Source: an uncultured Clostridia bacterium | Lineage (GTDB): Bacteria > Bacillota > Clostridia > Oscillospirales > Acutalibacteraceae | Assembly (NCBI GenBank): GCA_944382025.1 | Contig: CALWMQ010000077.1 | Coordinates: 1 to 6,230, forward strand | Length of the DNA: 6,230 nt | Direction of reading: 5' to 3' | Part shown: piece by piece, positions 1 through 3,664 of the stretch | How the letters are laid out: every line of letters begins with the position of its first letter | How positions within the stretch are numbered: the first letter of the stretch is position 1 | Translations under genes and position numbers: made by a program | The notes under the pieces: generated by a model | What the model was told of the DNA's origin: nothing | What the model saw: the letters and a program-made list of their open reading frames with translations, nothing else | Database searches by the model: none

Positions 1-263
1 TCGGGCTGTACCCACAAGCCGCCGGCGATGACCCAGCGTCCTTCCTTTACACGGCTCTGGATTTCCCGGAACATGGCAGGATCGACCTTTTCCACCCATT
101 CGTAATAAGAGGCGCAGGCGGAGGTGAAGATATATCCCGGGAATTCCTTCATTCGATCCAGAGCGGAACGGAAAGTCGCCATGATTTCGCTCATCCCTTC
201 CGCCCGTTTCCAGAGCCAAACGGGATCGATGTGTGCGTTGCCGATCAAATAGACGTTTTTCAT
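1..263 (-). CDS. Alpha-mannosidase, GH38 family, N-terminal fragment
   Basis: Only the first 87 codons lie in the window; the 3' part is beyond the left edge. The protein begins MKNVYLIGNAHIDPVWLWKR. The GNAHIDPVWLW block is the hallmark N-terminal strand of glycoside hydrolase family 38, in which the His and Asp of HxD (here H11 and D13) bind the catalytic zinc. A second family block, GRWVIAGGLWVQP, follows near residues 73-86. Family members hydrolyse terminal alpha-linked mannose; bacterial ones without a signal peptide, as here, are usually cytoplasmic and trim imported manno-oligosaccharides. The ATG at 263-261 is preceded by AAAGAAAGGA, 11 nt upstream, a usable ribosome binding site. 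The gene starts 41 bp after the histidine kinase stop on the same strand, so the two are probably cotranscribed. Family assignment is firm. The exact linkage (alpha-1,2/1,3/1,6) cannot be read from this fragment. Confidence 0.94.
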   Translation of the reverse strand, partial: MKNVYLIGNAHIDPVWLWKRAEGMSEIMATFRSALDRMKEFPGYIFTSACASYYEWVEKVDPAMFREIQSRVKEGRWVIAGGLWVQP

Positions 264-291
264 ATTGGTTGCAATCCTTTCTTTATGATGG

Positions 292-311
292 AATCTGAAA
301 AAAATCAGATT
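292..311. other. Small A/T-loop inverted repeat between kinase and mannosidase genes
   Basis: AATCTGA and TCAGATT form 7-bp arms around a run of six A (plus strand), spanning the kinase stop codon and the start of the 41-bp intergenic gap. On the transcribed minus strand this reads AATCTGA-TTTTTT-TCAGATT. It could be a weak hairpin that tunes the kinase/mannosidase ratio or protects the mRNA. It is not a normal terminator, because the T run is in the loop and not after the stem. It may equally be chance. Confidence 0.3.
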
Positions 312-2035
312 TCTTCATTTAAATCAATATATTTGGGGACTCTGATGGTGACAGTTAATCCGTCGGGGGATGACGTGAAAGTAACGCCATAGGTGTCGTC
401 GAAGAAGAGCTTTAACCGGTCATTGACATTTTTGACCCCATATCCTTTGCTGCTTTTTTCTAAAATAGATTTTACCTCTTCAGGGGAAAGAGGGGGGCCG
501 TTATCGAAGATGTCAAAAAGGATATCAGAATCCTTTTCGTACGCCGAAATGACAATCTGGCCGCGCTTATCTTCCGGCAAAGCGAGGATACCATGCTCAA
601 TAGCGTTTTCCACAATCGGTTGGAGGATAATACTTGGGATATGGTATTCCAGCACCGACGGTTCGATGTGGAAGGCGACATCAAATATGTTTTTGTATAC
701 CATTAGTTGGATGTCAATATAGGCTCTGGTGGTATCCAGTTCATGCTGAATGGTGGTGACCGAGCTGTTCCGGTTGAGCATGGAACGATAAAAATTGGAC
801 AAGTTGGTTACGATTTTAGAAATGGTTTTATCTCCCCGATAGATAGCTATCCAGTTAATGGAAGACAAAGTATTGTACAGGAAATGTGGATTGATCTGTG
901 ACTGGAGGGCTTTGATTTCAGCCTCTTTCAAAGCGATACGGCTTTCATACACCTCATTAATGTATTGGCGCGTTTCGGTTACCATTTGTCCAATGCTGTT
1001 TGTGATTTCTCCAACCTCATCTTTGATATCAGAGGTAATGGGGTTTTGAAAGTGGTTTCTGACAATATTACGCGTATATGTATTGAGTGCGGAGATACGT
1101 TTGGAAAAGGAGTGGCTGAATATAAAAGCGGTTAACATCATCAGGGTACTGATAATGAGGAAGAAAAATAAAGTAGTTTTGAAATTGTCCAGCGGGGACA
1201 ATTGCAAGGCGTTAGTATCGACATACATGTAAATATTCCAGCCGCTGGATTCCAGCTGATTTTTCCGGACAATCAAGTCTGAGCGGGAAGGGGCATCAGC
1301 CTCGGCAAAAATATTCTCAGGGATATAACCGCTATTTTCCGATGAAAGAGGCGCGGCATCGCGGCGGAAGAGCAACTTACCTTGGGGGTCAGAGATAAGG
1401 ATGCCGTACTGTTCCATGTCCGGCATGGATTTTTCATCAAAAATGAAAGCATAGTCAATGCTTACAAGGATAGCGGATAAGGAAAAAGGAGCAGCCTGTG
1501 AGATGATCCTTGTTGCCAGCAGTACAGTGCCATCCCGCACAAACCAAACGGGCTCCATGCTATATATAATGGCATCGTTTTCATAGAGAAGTGTAAATTC
1601 TTCAAAGCTCTTAAACATTCCCCTCGTGCCTTGAATGCTGCCTTCTGTAAAAATCTGAATTTTGTCTATTTCCGGATGGAACATCTGAAGGGAATTCAGC
1701 ATGGGATCCACCGTGTTGGTTACATCATAATATTCCATATATTTATCTTTATACTGACGGCAGACAATTGTGCTGAAAGAGGTATTGCCGGTGAACAGGA
1801 GGAGCTGATCCATTAAATTCTGCATCTTTCCATTGATTTGGCGTACAAAGGAGTTAAAGCTCTCGTCAAAGTTGGCATTAGCCTGGTTCAAGATGCTCTC
1901 ATTGGCCTGCCGGTAAGACACCACATTCCAAACAGAAAGAGGAATAAAAATAACGATCAGGTAAGAGATGAAGATTTTGGTGCCGAACCGAAGGTTATGA
2001 ATCCTGCTATTACGTATTTTACTTATGATCATCAT
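305..2035 (-). CDS. YesM-type sensor histidine kinase (Cache/HAMP/His_kinase/HATPase)
   Basis: A complete 576-residue two-component membrane kinase. A short basic N-terminus leads into TM1 (about 20-42). Residues about 43-284 are an extracellular sensor region of the size and pattern of a double-Cache domain, and TM2 lies at about 286-308. A HAMP segment follows (about 309-360), then the His_kinase domain with H384 in INPHFLYNTL as the phospho-acceptor. The ATPase domain has the N box LQPIVENAIEHG (N477), DNG at 511-513 and a glycine-rich GYGVKNVNDRL (531-541). This arrangement defines the YesM/LytS-like class, which usually works with an AraC-type YesN regulator and senses sugars or solute-binding proteins. 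The regulator tail lies directly upstream and overlaps the start by 17 bp, which implies translational coupling. GAGG ends 6 nt before the ATG at 2035; the next ATG (2032) is an equally plausible start. The GH38 gene downstream suggests a glycan or mannoside cue, but the ligand itself is inferred. The gene is visibly more AT-rich than the genes to its right. Confidence 0.96.
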   Translation of the reverse strand: MMIISKIRNSRIHNLRFGTKIFISYLIVIFIPLSVWNVVSYRQANESILNQANANFDESFNSFVRQINGKMQNLMDQLLLFTGNTSFSTIVCRQYKDKYMEYYDVTNTVDPMLNSLQMFHPEIDKIQIFTEGSIQGTRGMFKSFEEFTLLYENDAIIYSMEPVWFVRDGTVLLATRIISQAAPFSLSAILVSIDYAFIFDEKSMPDMEQYGILISDPQGKLLFRRDAAPLSSENSGYIPENIFAEADAPSRSDLIVRKNQLESSGWNIYMYVDTNALQLSPLDNFKTTLFFFLIISTLMMLTAFIFSHSFSKRISALNTYTRNIVRNHFQNPITSDIKDEVGEITNSIGQMVTETRQYINEVYESRIALKEAEIKALQSQINPHFLYNTLSSINWIAIYRGDKTISKIVTNLSNFYRSMLNRNSSVTTIQHELDTTRAYIDIQLMVYKNIFDVAFHIEPSVLEYHIPSIILQPIVENAIEHGILALPEDKRGQIVISAYEKDSDILFDIFDNGPPLSPEEVKSILEKSSKGYGVKNVNDRLKLFFDDTYGVTFTSSPDGLTVTIRVPKYIDLNEEI

Positions 2036-2117
2036 TCCCTGCCTCGCGCATCTGCTGAGCGGTTACCCCAAAATACTTCCGAAAAAGAAGACAGAAATAG
2101 GAGGTGTTTTGGTATCG
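2019..2117 (-). pseudogene. C-terminal remnant of AraC-family (YesN-type) response regulator
   Basis: In the frame ending at the TAA 2021-2019 the peptide reads YQNTSYFCLLFRKYFGVT, then AQQMREAGNDDHK. This is the end of an AraC-type helix-turn-helix domain: the second recognition helix (QNTSYFCLLFRKYFG) and the usual T-x-x-Q-x-R ending. YesN-type regulators are about 250-530 residues long, and the receiver domain and most of the DNA-binding domain are absent here. Recognisable similarity stops at about 2112-2117. Upstream codons read RSGKPTQR, where 'EIAxxVG' would be expected. The frame stays open, and an ATG at 2144-2142 with AGGAA 7 nt upstream could start a 41-residue product, which might keep the kinase translationally coupled. 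The gene is either truncated by rearrangement or split by an assembly join. No receiver domain survives in the window, so the kinase's cognate partner is missing here. Confidence 0.75.
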
Positions 2118-2195
2118 TTGAGTCGGTTTACCGGATCGGATCATAAAATCGTTCCTGTTCAAGCGTAAGCACATGTAAAATCAGCCACCAACGGC

Positions 2196-2224
2196 TTGAG
2201 GGAAGGACGTACTTCTGGTACAAT
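2196..2224 (+). promoter_or_regulatory. SigA-type promoter of the GNAT gene, extended -10
   Basis: TTGAGG (2196-2201), a 17-bp spacer and TACAAT (2219-2224), preceded by TG at 2216-2217 in the TGn position typical of an extended -10. Predicted start is near 2231, giving a 5' leader of about 24 nt that carries AGAGGAAAGGGG before the ATG at 2255. A small dyad, CTGGT (2215-2219) and ACCAG (2227-2231), brackets the -10 and could be an operator; with 5-bp arms this is only suggestive. Confidence 0.62.
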
Positions 2225-2254
2225 AGACCAGTATAGAGGAAAGGGGAACGGAAT

Positions 2255-2704
2255 ATGGAGTTTCGCTGGATGACCGGGGCTCAAAAACTGACGGACGCTT
2301 ATGCCATACGCGTGGAGGTATTTTGTGACGAACAGGGTTATGCGCCGGCTCAGGAGATTGACGGGGTGGACACTGAACCAGGGACCATGCATGTGGTACT
2401 GTACGAGGGAAAAGAAGCCATAGGGGTCGGCCGGATTTACTGGAAAGAACCGGGAGTCATAGGATTGGGACGCATTGCCGTGCGGAAGGCATGGCGTGGA
2501 AAAGGGATCGGGGCAAAGCTGGTGGAAGAGATGAACCGGAAGGCGTTGGAGATGGGAGCACAGATATCCCGGCTGGACGCCCAAAAGCGCGCTGGCGGCT
2601 TCTACGAAAAGCTGGGGTACCGGGTTTGCGGTGAGGAGCATATGGATGGGCATGTGCTTCATGTAATGATGGAAAAGCACCTGGATTCATCCACAATATC
2701 CTAA
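2255..2704 (+). CDS. GNAT-family N-acetyltransferase (ElaA/YjcF-like)
   Basis: A 149-residue single-domain Gcn5-related acetyltransferase. Near the N-terminus RVEVFCDEQGYAPAQEID (19-36) matches the 'R..VF..EQ.......EID' segment of the ElaA/YjcF-like subgroup. Motif A is LGRIAVRKAWRGKGIGAKLV (71-90), with R81-G-K-G84-I-G86 forming the pyrophosphate loop that binds acetyl-CoA. Motif B includes FYEKLGYRV (116-124), followed by the strand GHVLHVMMEK. The size is normal for the family, the reading frame is intact and no membrane segment is seen, so it should be a cytosolic enzyme. The acceptor substrate is not predictable, because this subgroup has few members with known substrates. The ATG at 2255 is supported by AAGGGG 8 nt upstream and by the promoter at 2196-2224. 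It is divergent from the kinase operon and has its own promoter, so it is probably monocistronic. No clear terminator follows the stop. Confidence 0.93.
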   Translation: MEFRWMTGAQKLTDAYAIRVEVFCDEQGYAPAQEIDGVDTEPGTMHVVLYEGKEAIGVGRIYWKEPGVIGLGRIAVRKAWRGKGIGAKLVEEMNRKALEMGAQISRLDAQKRAGGFYEKLGYRVCGEEHMDGHVLHVMMEKHLDSSTIS

Positions 2705-2739
2705 ATTGCGTGCGGAAATGGATTTTTTTATAGAAAGTA

Positions 2740-2767
2740 TTGACATCTTGGAAGAGCGTGTTACAAT
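2740..2767 (+). promoter_or_regulatory. Strong SigA-type promoter of a small transcription unit
   Basis: TTGACA (2740-2745, perfect -35), a 16-bp spacer and TACAAT (2762-2767, five of six). The predicted start is near 2774. It lies 35 bp after the GNAT stop and points away from it. The next complete transcription stop is the hairpin at 2902-2950, so it appears dedicated to an RNA of about 170 nt and not to rnpB, which has its own promoter. Confidence 0.65.
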
Positions 2768-2773
2768 ATTTGA

Positions 2774-2945
2774 TATCAGCACACAAATAGGCGGGCAGCA
2801 TGGCAAAACAGCCGGTGTGGTTCAACTATTTTTACGAGATGCCGTACTATTCAGCTGCCCATAACAGCCGGTGAATCTGCAGTAACAAAGGGCAGTGGGT
2901 TTCCCGATACAAAAAGCACATCTGGGAAAGATGTGCTTTTTGTAT
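2774..2945 (+). ncRNA. Candidate small structured RNA (carries the 24-codon ORF)
   Basis: This is the inferred transcript from the 2740-2767 promoter to the terminator at 2902-2950, about 170 nt. Visible structure: GGGCAGC (2793-2799) can pair with GCTGCCC (2854-2860), and CTGCCC (2855-2860) can alternatively pair with GGGCAG (2890-2895), giving mutually exclusive helices. An 11-nt direct repeat AACAGCCGGTG occurs at 2807-2817 and 2863-2873. I do not recognise a named RNA family. Both ends are inferred from promoter and terminator sequence only. Confidence 0.4.
2800..2874 (+). CDS. Putative 24-residue aromatic-rich small protein
   Basis: ATG at 2800, TGA at 2872-2874. The peptide is MAKQPVWFNYFY followed by EMPYYSAAHNSR. 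Seven of 24 residues are W, F or Y, clustered at 7-17. AGGCGG (2789-2794) sits 5 nt before the ATG and is a good Shine-Dalgarno match. The ORF lies inside a compact unit that has its own near-consensus promoter (2740-2767) and a 22-bp terminator hairpin (2902-2950), which is stronger support than the short length alone gives. I do not recognise the peptide. There is no signal peptide or clear membrane helix. It could be a genuine small protein, a leader peptide whose aromatic codons pace a ribosome, or a chance ORF in a non-coding RNA. GGGCAGC (2793-2799), immediately before the ATG, is complementary to GCTGCCC (2854-2860) within the ORF, so initiation may be controlled by structure. Confidence 0.45.
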   Translation: MAKQPVWFNYFYEMPYYSAAHNSR

Positions 2946-2950
2946 CGGGA
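2902..2950 (+). terminator. Long perfect terminator hairpin, probably bidirectional
   Basis: Arms 2902-2923 and 2929-2950 are perfectly complementary over 22 bp, with a 5-nt loop GGGAA. The inner GC-richer helix GCACATCT/AGATGTGC is followed by T5 (2937-2941) and preceded by A5 (2911-2915). It therefore resembles a Rho-independent terminator on either strand, embedded in a longer stem closed by CCCGATAC/GTATCGGG. It separates the small transcription unit from rnpB, whose -35 begins 7 bp later. Confidence 0.78.
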
Positions 2951-2956
2951 GGAACA

Positions 2957-2985
2957 TTGACAATCCATTTTTCTTCGGGTAAAAT
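2957..2985 (+). promoter_or_regulatory. rnpB promoter
   Basis: TTGACA (2957-2962), a spacer of exactly 17 bp and TAAAAT (2980-2985). The predicted start at about 2992 coincides with the first base of the P1 helix of RNase P RNA (2993), so the promoter and RNA predictions support each other. It is near-consensus, as expected for a constitutively needed RNA. Confidence 0.88.
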
Positions 2986-2990
2986 GGGTC

Positions 2991-3330
2991 ATACATGAGC
3001 GGGCTGAACAATCGCGTGCCTTTCATGGGCATGAGGAAAGTCCGAGCTCCACAGGGCAGGATAACGGCTAACGGCCGCCGGGGGTGACCCGAGGGAAAGT
3101 GCAACAGAGATATACCGCCGCATACAAGCGGTAAGGGTGGAAAGGCGAGGTAAGAGCTCACCGGCGCATGGGAGACCATGCGGCCCTGCAAACCCTATCC
3201 GGAGCAACGCCGACAGAAGCGATCCATTGGCCCGATGGGCTTCGACGGGCGGCTAGAGCCGTGCGGCAACGCACGGTCGAGATAGATGATTGTTCACGAC
3301 AGAACTCGGCTTATAGGCCCGCTCATGTTG
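2991..3330 (+). ncRNA. rnpB: RNase P RNA (catalytic RNA subunit)
   Basis: This RNA is the catalytic subunit that removes 5' leaders from pre-tRNAs, working with the RnpA protein encoded elsewhere. The universal core is present: GAGGAAAGTCCGAGCTCC near 3031-3050, and near the 3' end ACAGAACTCGGCTTATAGGC (P4 partner strand and CR V region). The ends close as helix P1: ACATGAGCGGGC (2993-3004) pairs perfectly with GCCCGCTCATGT (3317-3328). P12 is visible as CGCATGG-GAGA-CCATGCG, and P18 as GTGCG-GCAA-CGCAC; both are capped by GNRA tetraloops. The presence of P18 and the GAGGTAAGAGCTCACCG element point to the ancestral A-type architecture usual in Clostridia and not the Bacillus B type. Any ORF inside it is spurious. 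The exact mature ends may differ by a few bases. Confidence 0.98.
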
Positions 3331-3365
3331 TTGTAAAAACCGGCCGTCAGGCCTGCATAACGATG

Positions 3366-3403
3366 CGGAGCCCCCGTAGGAGACGGGGGCTCCGTGCTTT
3401 TTT
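3366..3403 (+). terminator. Intrinsic terminator after rnpB
   Basis: A perfect 12-bp GC-rich stem, CGGAGCCCCCGT (3366-3377) and ACGGGGGCTCCG (3383-3394), with loop AGGAG, followed within four bases by T6 (3398-3403). A textbook Rho-independent terminator, 36 nt past the end of rnpB. Confidence 0.92.
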
Positions 3404-3427
3404 GGATGCGTTACAGAGGGGGTGGAC

Positions 3428-3454
3428 ATGGTCTATCCTTCTGTCAGCGGATAA
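3428..3454 (+). CDS. Possible 8-codon leader ORF upstream of the ABC exporter
   Basis: ATG GTC TAT CCT TCT GTC AGC GGA TAA encodes MVYPSVSG. It is noted only because GAGGGGG (3416-3422) lies 5 nt before its ATG, a better ribosome binding site than the following ATG at 3458 has. The stop is one codon before that ATG, in the same frame, so a ribosome finishing here could reinitiate, or the TAA may be a nonsense change interrupting a longer N-terminus. No promoter is evident between the rnpB terminator and this point. Low confidence as a real gene. Confidence 0.25.
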   Translation: MVYPSVSG

Positions 3455-3457
3455 CGG

Positions 3458-3664
3458 ATGAAAATACGCCAGACAGCCATAGACGGCGGGAACCAGTATA
3501 CGAAAATATTGGGGAACATGCCGGATGGAGAGATAGAACGGTTTTTAGACGGAAATGGAAGTCTGAAAAGGCGAGTAATGAAGATGCCCATCATGGTGGG
3601 CAAGGCTGTTGGCAGAGCCATAGGACAGATTAACCCAACAGGCATGTCGGAGGGAGGAAAAGCG
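3458..3664 (+). other. 69-codon open stretch in frame with the ABC exporter
   Basis: From ATG 3458 the frame stays open and runs directly into the ABC gene's preferred ATG at 3665. It encodes MKIRQTAIDGGNQYTK at the start and a basic, possibly amphipathic stretch MKMPIMVGKAVGRAIGQI near its end. It could be a genuine N-terminal extension of the exporter, a degraded upstream gene or untranslated leader. The start at 3458 has little ribosome-binding sequence before it (AGCGGATAACGG), whereas 3665 has GGAGGGAGG. I recognise no domain in it. Confidence 0.3.

Noticed and set aside
393..1049. Several plus-strand frames of 60-110 codons opposite the histidine kinase
   Set aside because: The kinase frame is complete and has all catalytic motifs; these opposite frames have no domains or ribosome sites.
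2132..2165. Minus-strand promoter for the kinase remnant operon (TATGAT, 2139-2144 complement)
   Set aside because: The -10-like hexamer is good, but the matching -35 (TTACGC at 17 bp) has only two consensus bases, so it is not supported.
2159..2680. 173-codon minus-strand open frame opposite the GNAT gene
   Set aside because: It is a shadow of the GNAT coding strand: it has no recognisable domain and no ribosome site, while the plus strand has clear acetyltransferase motifs and a promoter.
2690..2730. Possible terminator after the GNAT gene (T7 run at 2724-2730)
   Set aside because: The only pairing nearby is a short, interrupted CACAAT/ATTGCGTG, separated from the T run, so it does not meet the form of an intrinsic terminator.
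3168..3461. 97-codon plus-strand open frame inside rnpB
   Set aside because: It overlaps the conserved RNase P RNA and its terminator; the reading frame is a by-product of the structured GC-rich RNA.
3458..3520. Resemblance of AIDGGNQYTK to the phosphate loop of actin-like plasmid proteins
   Set aside because: Only a few residues match, the rest of the fold is absent, and the segment is 69 codons long and in frame with an exporter, so I treat it as coincidence.
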